Below the pieces are notes generated by a model. That model made no database searches and was not told where the DNA came from. It saw only the letters and a list, made by a program, of their open reading frames with translations. The translations under genes and the position numbers were made by a program. A stretch of 64,000 nt of DNA from Elephas maximus indicus (Eukaryota; Chordata; Mammalia; Proboscidea; Elephantidae): NCBI RefSeq assembly GCF_024166365.1, contig NC_064822.1:107628823-107692822 (forward strand), written 5' to 3'. Below are positions 42,120 through 52,235 of this stretch, in pieces. Numbering within the stretch: position 1 is the stretch's first letter; each line of letters opens with the position of its first letter.

Positions 42120-42522
42120 AACGTCTGCCTGGTCTCCTTCATGTGGTCATGGGCCCCTAGTAAGATGGTGGAGGTAAAAGACTTTGCAAAGTGTAAGGCA
42201 CTGTTCAAGTGTAATGCTATTTGTGTATAGGCATTTGGAGGCAAGTCTCCTGAATTTGTCCTTTGTAGGTACCTCTTCCCATTGTGGCCTTGGGCTTGGG
42301 AATTGGGGACCTGGAATCTAGATCCTTGCAACTAGTTTCTGATTAACAGTATTTATCAAGTTAAGGAAGTTCTTTCATATTCCTATATTTAAAAAATTAT
42401 TTTTAAAATTAGGAATTATTGTCGAATTTTATTAAATGTATTTTACATTTATTTAGATGATCACATGTGGTATATTACAGTAATTCATTTCCTAGAGTTT
42501 AACTACATCTATTCCTGGAATT

Positions 42523-42692
42523 CAACTACTAACTGAAAGGTTGGTGGTTTGAATTCACTCAGAGGCACCACGGAAGTAAGGCCTGGCGATCTGCTTCCAT
42601 AAAGATTACAGCCAAGAAAACCCCATGGAGCTCGGTTCTATTCTGTAACACAAGGGGTTGCCATGAGTCAGAATCGAGTCAATGGCAATGAT
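42523..42692 (+). repeat. AfroSINE, long class, 5'-truncated
   Basis: Forward copy starting 'actaactgaaaggttggtgg', with the long-class module 'ggcgatctgcttccataaag', ending 'gagtcagaatcgagtcaatg'. Confidence 0.85.
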
Positions 42693-43359
42693 TATTCCTG
42701 TAATAAACCCTACGTGGTTTCAGTCCAAAAGTTCAGCTCAACAGGCTGTTGCCCTACGTTTTCGCCCTTTGTGCCGGAGTTCATGCTAATTTTACCATCT
42801 CCAGGCCTAGTGGATTACCCACCACTGTGCCAGCCAAGCAACCCTTGGAAACAGGAAAGATTATCACCCCTGTTTTACAGATGGAGAAACTGATGCTAGA
42901 GAAGTTAAATGACTTGCCCATGATAGCAAGTAGAAGGGTGGATGTTGGAACTGTTTTGCTAGCTTCAATTAGATGCCCGTGTCTGCTCTCCTCACCTCCC
43001 TAATTCCCCGACTCTACTCTGCTGCTATTTATTTTTTACTCTGCTGTCTCCACCCCGCAGTGTGAAGAGATAAAGGCCAACGTGCAGAAACACAGGCAGA
43101 ACCTGAGGCACAGCAAGGAGGAGCTGAACAGGCTTAACCAGGCCATCCAGAGGTTGACTGTGGAGGTGGACAGCACTGAGAGTCAGGTGGTAGGGGGGGA
43201 GGCATGTGGCAGAGTGATGCTGGGGGAGGTGTCCGTTATTTATGACCACTAAACAACCACCCCCCCAATCCTTTGGCATATTTGAGTAGAGTGTCCTGTT
43301 TTGAGTGTTTGAGCATACAGGAGTACGGTTGTATGTGTACATCATGCTTGTATTTGCCT

Positions 43360-44205
43360 GTTGTGGTTAGGTGCCGTCGAGTCAGTTCCGACTCATAGCT
43401 ACCCTATGTACAACAGAATGAAACACTGCCCAGTCCTGTGCCATCCTCACAATTCATTGTTATGATGAGCCCATTGTTGCAGCCACTGTGTCAATCCATC
43501 TCATTGAGAGTCTTCCTCTTTTTCACTGACCCTCTACTTTACCAAGCATGATGTCCTTCTCCAGGGACTGGTCGCTCCTGACATGTCCAGAGTATGTGAG
43601 ATGTAGTCTCACCACTCTTGCTTCTAAGGAGCATTCTGGCTATATTTCTTCCAAGACAGATTTGTTTGGTCTTCTGGCAGTCCACGGTACATTCAATATT
43701 CTTCGCCAACACTGTAACTCAAAGGCGTCAATTCTTCTTTGGTCTTCTTTATTCATTGTCCAGCTTTCACAATCGTATGAGGCAATTGAAAACACCATGG
43801 CTTGGGTCAGGCGCCCCTTAGTCTTCAAGGTGACATCTTTGCTTTTTAATACTTTAGAGAGGTCTTTTACAGCAGATTTGCTCAATGCAATGCGGAGTTT
43901 GATTTCTTGACTGCTCCTTCCAGGGGTGTTGATCGTGGATCGAAGTAAAACAAAATCCTTGACAACTTCAATCTTTTCTCCATTTATTGTGATGTTGTTT
44001 ATTGATCCAGTCGTAAGGATTTGAAACCCTGGTGGTGTGGTGGTTAAGAGTTCAGCTGCTAACTAAAAGGTTGGCAGTTTGAATCCACCAGGTGCTCCCT
44101 GGAAACCTTATGGGGCAGTTGTAGTCTGTCCTATAGAGTTGCTATGAGTCAGAATTGACTCGAAGGCAATGGGTTTGGTTTCGGGTTTTTATGTTGAGGT
44201 ATTTG
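43360..44205 (-). repeat. RTE LINE 3' fragment with nested AfroSINE (44023-44185, + strand)
   Basis: RTE 3' end (reverse 'ggtgccgtcgagtcagttcc') through the reverse-transcriptase C-terminal part (SIASYDCESWTMNKED). It is interrupted near its left-over 5' edge by a short-class AfroSINE, after which 'tttatgttgaggt' resumes the RTE. It lies in intron 6 of the keratin remnant. Confidence 0.88.
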
Positions 44206-44209
44206 CCTA

Positions 44210-45590
44210 GAACTCTGTATATCATATGTATAAGAAATCAACATGCAGGTAAAGATGTATATGGGTATGTATGCTTGTATATTGCTTTCTTTTTATGTGG
44301 GTATGCACATTTTTATGAATGTGTGTTTCATTTGCCTTACATAGCATTAAATTTGAGTCCATCTTCAGAAATGGCAAGATTTTACCTACAAATTCAGTTT
44401 TCTTTAAAAAAAAAACAAAAAAACACTGAAGATCTGGCTATATGCCGTGATTCCCACATGGTAACACTTGGCTAGAGAAGAGAGGCCTCTGTCTTCACTG
44501 GGTGTATGCCCCCTTGTGTGCCACAGTCCCCATCACTCCCAATTCCATCCTTCAGTCTGGGTCCCTTGCCATTTATCATCGCCCTGGTTAGCACTGTCAC
44601 TCTTCTTGTAGAAGAGACGAGGCTCTGAGCTTTATGTCTCTACCTAAAGTAGAAAAGTGAAAGACTGAAAAATGAAAGAGGTCGTTACGATTTCAGGAAA
44701 ATGGAAGAGAGCATATTTCTCTGTGGAACTGAACACTATTGATATATGATCACCATTTGGCCCTCACCTGTCTATGCTTCTCGCCAGGGCTCTGTAGGCA
44801 TTTGGGTTTGCGACTCTCAGGCTTGAGGCCTTGGAAAGGAGACATTCCAAAGTGGATGCTATCTGTGTCCCAATCTATCCCCCCTCAACTTCCTCTTTTT
44901 TCCCAGAAGCCCTGTCTTCCAAACCCCCTGGCTCACACCCTACCCCACAGGAGGCAGGGGTTCTGCTCCTTGTCTTTTCTTGCTTTCTGCAGATGCAAGT
45001 GTCTCAGGCTCTGAGGGGCATTCACGGGGCTATCCCTTGCCCAGGAATGGACGACTCTCAGAAGAGACCAGCTGATAAGGTTCCCGGGGTGGTGGCTTAG
45101 TCTCCCACCAGCCACAGCTGCTCCAATTTCCCCAGAGTTCCTAAGCAGCAAAGCATTCCTTGCCAGCCAAATATTTGTTTCCAGACACTACAAACTCTAG
45201 TCTCCTATGAGGAAAGGATATTCTTCCTGTTAGCATGACCTTGACCCTGTGCCCTGTGAAACAATAACCCAGCATTATGTGCTAAGGGTATTTGATGCTT
45301 CCTGGATTCTGGCTCATATTAGAAGTGTCACCATACTAGACATAAAGGTTCTCTCTCAGTCTTCCCAGATGGCTGGCCCCAAATTTCCACCCTGATAGCA
45401 GAAGGGTGGAGAGTTGTAGTTCATCCTGCGGTGTAGACACACAAACACATGTTCCTGAGCAGGCATGCTCACTTCTCACAACCATGGACAATCTCCAGCC
45501 TCTGGAGCCCTTCAGCCTCTGAGGAAGATTTGGGACCTTGAGGGTGGAGGGGTAGGGGCCGAGAAGGTCCTTGGTATTCCTTTTACCCCA
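44210..45590. other. Intron-like DNA of the keratin remnant, nothing recognised
   Basis: No repeat family or exon is recognisable apart from a short A-run at 44407-44420. Confidence 0.45.
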
Positions 45591-46289
45591 GTCCTGCAAA
45601 CCAGAGCGAGCCAAGGATCCACCAGCTCTGCAGGGTGAAGGTGCCAAGGGCAAGCTGGCCTGGTTGGAGGCTGCCCTGCATCAGGCCAAGCAGGACATGG
45701 TGCAGCAGCTGCGCGAGTACCAGGAGCTGATGATTGTCAAGCTGGGCCTGGACTTTGAGATCGCCACCTACCGCAAGTTGCTGGAGGGCGAGGAAAGCAG
45801 GTGAGGGCTAGGCAATGCTTCATGTGTGATCACGGGGTGAGGAGTGCAGGGGCACATGGAGGTCACCCCCTAGATCACCATCAGCCAGGGAAGGGTGGGG
45901 AGAGATGACCTGGGTATTCAGGAACTTGTTCTCCTGAGTCAGTTTTCCTAAATGTCCAAAATGTCCTAGCTAATGACCACCTTTGGCACCTAGGATGGGG
46001 AGATTCATGAAGTCATTTGCCCCCAGTATCAAGGAACAGGGCAGTTTGTCCATCAAGACAGCTGCAGGGACCAAGGCCCAGTCAGTAGGAACAAGGTACA
46101 CTGTGTGGAGTGCCTTCTTCTCAACTCTGTCCCTTTCCCCCAGGCCTGGGAATGGCAGGGTTACAGGAACATGGAGGGTGTGGCTTCTAACCCTTACTTA
46201 GCAGTAGAGAACCAAGGGCTGCCAGCATGAGTAGGGTGCACCAGCCTGAGAAGGAGGAGAGGGAGCTGAGCACCCAGCATGTGCCAGAT

Positions 46290-49200
46290 GTTGTTGTTGT
46301 TAGGTGCCATCGAGTCTGTTCTGACTCATAGCGACCCTATGGACAACAGAACAAAACACTGCCCAGTCCTGCGCCATCCTTACATTCGTTGTTATGCTTG
46401 AGCTCGTTGTTGCAGCCACTGTGTCAATCCACCTTGTTGAGGGTCTTCCTCTTTTCCGCTGACCCTGTACTCTGCCAAGCATGATGTCCTTCTCCAGGGA
46501 CTGATCCCTCCTGACAACATGTCCAAAGTATGTAAGACGCAGTCTCGCCACCCTTGCCTCTAAGGAGCATTCTGGCTGCACTTCTTCCAAGACAGATCTG
46601 TTCATTCTTTTGGCAGTCCATGGTATATTCAATAATCTTCGCCAACACCACAATTCAAAGGCATCAACTCTTCTTCGGTCTTCCTTATTCATTGTCCAGC
46701 TTTCACATGCATATGATGCGATTGAAAATACCATGGCTTGGGTCAGGCGCACCTTAGTCTTCAGGGTGACATCTGTGCTCTTCAACGCTTTGAAGAGGTC
46801 CTTTGCAGCAGATTTGCCCAATGCAACGCGTCTTTTGATTTCTTGACTGCTGGTTCCATGGCTGTTGATTGTGGATCCAAGTAAAATGAAATCCTTGACA
46901 ACTTCAATCTTTTCTCCGTTTATCATGATGTTGCTCATTGGTCCAGTTGTGAGGATTTTCATTTTCTTTATGTTGAGGTGTAATCCATACTGAAGGCTGT
47001 GGTCTTTGATCTTCTTTAGTAAGTGCTTCAAGTCCTCTTCACTTTCAGCAAGCAAGGTTGTGTCATCTGCATAACGCAGGTTGTTAATGAGTCTTCCTCC
47101 AATCCTGATGCCCTGTTCTTCATATAGTCCAGCTTCTTATATTATTTGTTCAGCATACAGATTTAATAGGTATGGTGAAAGAATACACCTGACGCACACC
47201 TTTCCTGACTTTAAACCAATCAGTATCCCCTGTTCTGTCCGAACAACTGCCTCTTGATCTATGTAAAGGTTCCTCATGAGCACAATTAAGTGTTCTGGAA
47301 TTCCCATTCTTCGCAGTGTTATCCATAGTTTGTTATGATCCACACAGTCGAATGCCTTTGCATAGTCAATAAAACACAGGTAAACATCCTTCTGGTATTC
47401 TCTGCTTTCAGCTAGGATCCATCTGATATCAGCAATGATATCCCTGGTTCCACGTCCTCTTCTGAAACTGGCCTGAATTTCTGGCAGATTCCTGTCGATA
47501 TACTGTTGCAGCCGTTTTTGAATGATCTTCAGCAAAATTTTGCTTGTGTGTGATATTAATGATATTGTTCTATATTTTCCACATTCATTTGGATCACCTT
47601 TCTTGGAATAGGCATAATATGGATCTCTTCCAGTCAGTTGGCCAGGAAGCCGTCTTCCATATTTCTTGGCACAGACGAGTGAGCATCTCCAGCACTGCAT
47701 CTGTTTGTTGAAACATCTCAATTGATATTCCATCAATTCCTGGAGCCTTGTTTTTCGCCAATGCCGTCAGAGCAGCTTGGACTTCTTCCTTCAGTACCAT
47801 CGGCTCCTGATCATATGCCACCTCTTGAAATGGTTGAATATCGACTAATTCTTCTTGGTATAATGACTCTGTGTATTCCTTCCATCTTCTTTTGATGCTT
47901 CCTGCGTCGTTTAATATTTTTCCCATAGAATCCTTCACTATTGCAGCTCGAGACTTGAATTTTTTCTTCAGTTCTTTCAGCTTGAGAAACGCCGAGCGTG
48001 TTCTTCCCTTTTGGTTTTCCATCTCCAGCTCTTTGCACATGTCATTATAATACTTTGTCGTTTCGAGGGGCCCTTTGAAATCTTCTGTTCAGTTCTTTTA
48101 CTTCATCAGTTCTTCCTTTTGCTTTAGCTTTAGCTGCTCGACGCTCAAGAGCAAGTTTCAGGGTCTCCTCTGACATACATCTTGGTCTTTTCTTTCTTTC
48201 CTGTCTTTTCAATGACCTCTTACTTTCTTCATGGATGATGTCCTTGATGTCATTCCACAACTCATCTGGTCTTTGGTCACTAGTGTTCAATATGTCAAAT
48301 CTATTCTTGAGATGGTCTCTAAATTCAGGTGGGATATACTCAAGGTCATATTTTGGCTCTTGTGGGCTTGCTCTGATTTTCTTCAGTTTCAGCTTGAACT
48401 TGCATATGAGCAATTGATGGTCTGTTCCACAGTCAGCCCCTGGAGTTCTTCTGACTGATGATATTGAGCTTTTCCATCGTCTCTTTCCACAGATGTAGTC
48501 AATTTGATTTCTGTGTGTTCCATCTGGCGAGGTCCATGTGTATAGTCGCTGTTTATGTTGGTATTTGCAATGGAGAAGTCGTTGGTCTTGCAAAATTCTA
48601 TCATCCGATCTGACATTGTTTCTATCACCAAGGCCATATTTTCCAACTACTGATCCTTCTTCTTTGTTTCCAACTTTCGCATTCCAATCACCAGTAATTA
48701 TCAATGCATCTTGATTGCATGTTCGATCAATTTCAGACTGCAACAGCTGATAAAAATCTTCTATTTCTTCATCTTTGGCCATAGTGGTTGGTGTGTAAAT
48801 TTGAATAATAGTCGTATTAACTGTTCTTCCTTGTAGGCGTCTGGATATTATCCTATCACTGACAGCGTTGTACTTCAGGATAGATCATGAAATGTTCTTT
48901 TTGACGATGAATGCAACACTGTTCCTCTTCAAGCTGTCATTCCCAGCATAGTAGACTATATGATTGTCTGATTCAAAATGGCCAATACCAGTCCATTTCA
49001 GCTCACTAATGCCTAGGATATCGATGTTTATGTGTTCCATTTCATTTTTAACCATTTCCAATTTTCCTAGATTCATACTTCATACATTCCAGGTTCCGAT
49101 TATTAATGGATGTTTGCAGCTGTTTCTTCTCATTTTGAGTTGTGCCACATCAGCAAATGAAGGTCCCGAAAGCTTTACTCCATCCACATCATTAAGGTTG

Positions 49201-49502
49201 ACTCTACCTTGAGGAGGCAGCTCTTCCCCAGTCATGTTTTGAGTGCCTTCCAACCTGGGGGGCTCATCTTCCAGCACTATATCAGACAATGTTCCGCTGC
49301 TATTCATAAGGTTTTCGCTGGCTAATGCTTTTCAGAAGTAGACTGCCGGGTCCTTCTTCCTAGTCTGTCTTAGTCTGGAAGCTCAGCTGAAACCTGTCCT
49401 CCATGGGTGACCCTACTGGTATTGAATACTGGTTACATAGCTTCCAGTATCACAGCAACACACAAGCCTCCACAGTACGACAAACTGACAGACACGTGGG
49501 GG
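46290..49502 (-). mobile_element. RTE-type LINE (afrotherian RTE, BovB-related), full length, inactive
   Basis: About 3.2 kb, bounded by an 11-base duplication (atgtgccagat 46279-46289 / atgtgacagat 49503-49513). On the - strand the product begins near 49307. An apurinic endonuclease follows: GTWNV, DILGISELKWTG, ITGDWNAKVGNKEEG, RLYTWTSPDGTHRNQIDYI and PGADCGTDHQLLICKFKLKL. Then comes the reverse transcriptase: NECGKYRTISLISHTSKILL, QASFRRGRGTRDIIADI, FIDYAKAFDCVDH, YADD around 47058-47070 and the C-terminal CESWTMNKEDRRRVDAFELW. The frame is broken by at least three stops (two look like CGA to TGA) and two frame changes, so it is dead. The 3' end shares sequence with the AfroSINE tail. It fills most of the intron between exons 7 and 8 of the keratin remnant. 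Confidence 0.93.
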
Positions 49503-49526
49503 ATGTGACAGATAGGCTACATTTAT

Positions 49527-49740
49527 TACCAAAACCAGTTAACCAGTTGCTGTTGATTCCGGCTCGTGGAGACCTCGTGTGTGTCAGAGTAGAACTGTGT
49601 TTTCAGTGGCTGATTTTTTGGAAGTAGATTGCCAGGCCTTTTTTTTTTTTTCTCCCGAGGTGCTTCTAGGTGAATCTGAGCCCTCAACCTTTTGGTTAGC
49701 AGCTGAGCACGTTGCTGTTTGCAACACGCAGGGACTCCTT
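49527..49740 (-). repeat. AfroSINE, long class
   Basis: Reverse copy: 'gtcagagtagaactgtgttt', 'gaagtagattgccaggcc', a T-run, and the head 'ccttttggttagcagctgag'. Confidence 0.85.
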
Positions 49741-49870
49741 TAAACCTCACAAACCCCCACTTTGCAGCTGAGGAAACTGAGTCTCAGAGAGGGTAAATGA
49801 GAACATCAAGGGCACACAGGTAGAAAGTGATGGGGTGAGACTTGAACAATATTCTTTCAATAATTGGACC
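49741..49870 (-). repeat. MIR fragment
   Basis: Reverse MIR 3' part: 'ctgaggaaactgagtctcag' and 'agagggtaaatgagaaca'. Confidence 0.6.
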
Positions 49871-50514
49871 ATGTCCTCAGTAGTCTCCTTTAAAAGTTTA
49901 AAATGCTCTATCAGGACCCTCCTTTCAAGCTAAGACTAGGCCAAGGAAAGTGTAGATCTTTTGCTTTCTCCTTCCTCCAAGAAGTCATCAACAATTTGGA
50001 ACAAACCAAATAAATATTTGAATTTAAGTCGGGGGGATGGAGTTTAAAGGTCTGGAAGGAGTTTTTGACTCAAAGGCTGGGTGGGTTCAAGAGAATCAAG
50101 GAACTTGAAGAATAGCAAGATTTCTGCCAGTCTGGGGAGGCTCAGGAGAGTTTCATCGTGAAGAACGGAAACTACTAAACCTAGTAAGTAGATTCACTTA
50201 CCTGCTTCCTTTCCTCCTCTGCAGGCTTGGTCTGGTATTTGGGGAAGGTAGTGTCAGTAAGTAAACCAGAGGCATAAGGTGGGTTATAGGGGTCATATCT
50301 TACTCCTCTTGGGCTGGGGGCCAGGGTCTGTTTTTGTCCTTGTGAGTGAGGGGTGTCTGTGAGTGCTGCCTCCCTGTCTCCCCTTTGTGGGGGTTGTTTC
50401 TTCTCTTGGGGGTGATTCTTTGTGTCTGTGTGTGTTGGGGAAAAGGGGGGCCCTGTCGTCTATTCTTTGGGGGTATGTTCTGTGGGTTTGTCCTGGGGAG
50501 GGCCTTTTGTGGGT

Positions 50515-50585
50515 CTCTGGAACAGTTTATTCTGTAACACATGAGGTCACCATAAGTCGGAATGACTCCATGGCAACGGTGGTTT
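50515..50585 (+). repeat. AfroSINE 3'-end fragment
   Basis: Only the tail remains: 'cagtttattctgtaacacat', 'gaggtcaccataagtcggaa', 'gactccatggcaacgg'. Confidence 0.75.
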
Positions 50586-51310
50586 TTTTTTTCCCCTAGG
50601 GAAGATACTTTTTTTCTGGAGTGGAGGGAATTTGTGTGTCTGTGTCCAGGGAAGATTCTTGGGTCTGTTTCTTGGGAGAAGGAGTCTGTGTATCTATTTC
50701 TTTGGGAGAGTTAGCACTTTGTCTCCTGTTGGAGGGCAGGGTCTGTGTGTCTGTCTCCGGGAGGAGGGGTTTGTATGTTTGTCTTGGGGGCTGGGGTGGG
50801 GGGCGTGTGCTTTCCTTCCTCCAACAGCGATCTCCGATCAGCTCCAAGCAGCGCTCCCGCTGGCAGGCCGGGCTCAGCCTCAGGCCCCTCTCGCCTGCTC
50901 CCACCTGGAGCCGGCTCCGACGCCCTGGAGACGAGCGCCCCTGGCGGCGGCTGCGCGCTCTGCGAATCCTCCGGCTGTGTTGGGGACTTCAGCGGCAGTG
51001 GTCCCCGCGGATGCTGAACCATTCCCGCCCCGCTCCAGAGTAGTCAAGGAACCCCAGCTTCTGCCCCAGAGACTTACCCCTCTGTCTCAGACCTCCCTTC
51101 CATGGAACTCACCTCTCCTCTCCCTCTTGTCCCCCACCCCAGAGCATAAGGTCTTGGAGGGCAGTTTACCGAGTTGTGACAGAGCTGCCCCCAGTGCCGA
51201 GTTAGCCTGGACGCTGGTGCCCCTAGGGGGACATGGCTTGTAGTTTATCTGGACCCAACACCCTGTCCTTCTGAACTTCTCCCCCTCTTTTCCTGGGACT
51301 CCTCCTTTTC

Positions 51311-51316
51311 AATAAA
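51311..51316 (+). terminator. Polyadenylation signal of the keratin remnant
   Basis: AATAAA followed about 15 bases later by a T/G-rich stretch. It supports 50828-51335 as a true terminal exon of a once-expressed gene. Confidence 0.65.
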
Positions 51317-51378
51317 AAGTTGTGCAGGTGACTGAACTGCCATGCTCTTTGTGCCTGGAGTCCGCAGGCCATTCCCAG

Positions 51379-51752
51379 AAAACCAAAACCAAAACCCAAC
51401 TCTTTGCTATTGAGTCAACTCCAACTCATGGCGACCCCATGTGTGTCAGAGTAGAAGTGCCTTCCAAAGGATTTTCAATGGTTGGTAGTTTGAATCCACC
51501 CAGCAGTACTTCGGAAGAAAGGCCTGGTGATCCGCTTCTGTTGAGATTTCAGCCAAGAAAACCCACATGGAGTAGTTCTACTCTGTACCTCCTAGGGTCT
51601 CTGTGAGTTGGAATGGACTCAATGGCAATTTTTTTTAATCTTACATAAGTAGATTGCTAGGCCTTCCTTCCGTGGCGCTGCTGAGTGGCTTCACACTGCC
51701 AGTCTTGGTTAGTAGCCAAGCTCAAACCATATGAGCCACCCAGGGAACTCCC
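51379..51752 (-). repeat. AfroSINE interrupted by a second AfroSINE (51481-51628, + strand)
   Basis: The outer long-class copy is reversed and continues on both sides of the insert ('gtcagagtagaagtgccttc' before; 'gtagattgctaggccttcc' after). The inner forward copy runs from 'ttggtagtttgaatcc' to 'ggaatggactcaatggc'. Confidence 0.85.
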
Positions 51753-51839
51753 GGAATACAAAGCTGGCTGGATTTGGGGGAGGGGCTGAGAGAAAACTGT
51801 ACCAGGAAGCAGGGCTTTGGACTGGTTTGTTCTGGGTCG

Positions 51840-52105
51840 AACCCCTGCTGAGAATTTGCATTTCTAACAAGCTCCCCTGCCCCAAACCAAACCAAACCCT
51901 TTGCTGTGGAGCAGATTCCAACTCATAGTGACCCTATAGGGCAGAGAACAACTGCCCCATAGAGTTTCCAAGGAGCATCTGGTGGATTTGAACTGCTGAC
52001 CTTTTGGTTAACAGCTGTAGCACTTAACTGCTACCCCACCAGGGTTCCCAGGTGATGCTAATACTGCTGGTTAGGGACCAATCCTGAGAACCACTAGTAC
52101 TGTTT
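51840..52105 (+). repeat. hAT-type MER5/MER20-like element split by an AfroSINE (51883-52048, - strand)
   Basis: 'gagaatttgcatttctaaca' before and 'caggtgatgctaatactgct' plus 'ctgagaaccactagta' after the insert are contiguous phrases of an ancient nonautonomous DNA transposon. The SINE is a short-class reverse copy ending 'ctaccccaccagggttcc'. Confidence 0.75.
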
Positions 52106-52235
52106 CTCAAAATTTATTATACATAAGAATCTGCAAGGGATCTAGTTAAAATATAGATTCTGATTCAGTATATCTGGGGTGGAAATGCAAATTCTCAGCA
52201 GGGGTTTGAGCTGGAACAAACCGATTTGAAGCCCT
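52106..52235. repeat. Old hAT-type (MER5A-like) fragment
   Basis: 'catctggatc'-type phrases are decayed, but 'atctagttaaaatatagatt' and 'ctgattcagtatatctgggg' fit the family. Confidence 0.55.

Larger units (their letters stand above)
43061..51335 (+). pseudogene. Orphan type II keratin remnant (exon 6-, 7-, 8- and 9-like parts)
   Basis: Four pieces lie in order on the + strand. Piece 1, 43061-43186, is exactly 126 bases like keratin exon 6, preceded by ccccgcag and followed by a GT donor. It encodes CEEIKANVQKHRQ and EELNRLNQAIQRLTVEVDS. Piece 2, 45592-45800, is 209 bases (exon 7 is normally 221; four codons short). Its first ~20 codons are unlike any keratin I know, but it ends [19 protein letters not shown] and [15 protein letters not shown] with a gtgagg donor. 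Piece 3, 50225-50256, has exon 8 size (32) and encodes LGLVFGEGSV. Piece 4, from 50828, is a terminal exon with AATAAA at 51311. No exons 1-5 are visible upstream, so it cannot make a keratin. Frames within the pieces are open, so decay is modest or the gene was cut recently. It lies where human has a + strand KRT86, but the sequence does not support that identity. Confidence 0.75.

Noticed and set aside
27250-43060. Search for exons 1-5 of the + strand keratin remnant
   Set aside because: No keratin exon motif was found in any forward frame in this interval, so I did not extend the remnant upstream.
48045-48782. 245-codon - strand frame as a host gene
   Set aside because: It is the endonuclease part of the RTE LINE (GDWNAKVG, NQIDYI, GADCGTDHQLL) and belongs to the element at 46290-49502.
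50300-50904. Repeating PQxxTQT-like open frames on the - strand near the keratin remnant
   Set aside because: They are antisense to a GT-rich imperfect tandem stretch ('gtgtctgtgt', 'gggtctgttt'). The peptide repeat reflects composition, not a gene.
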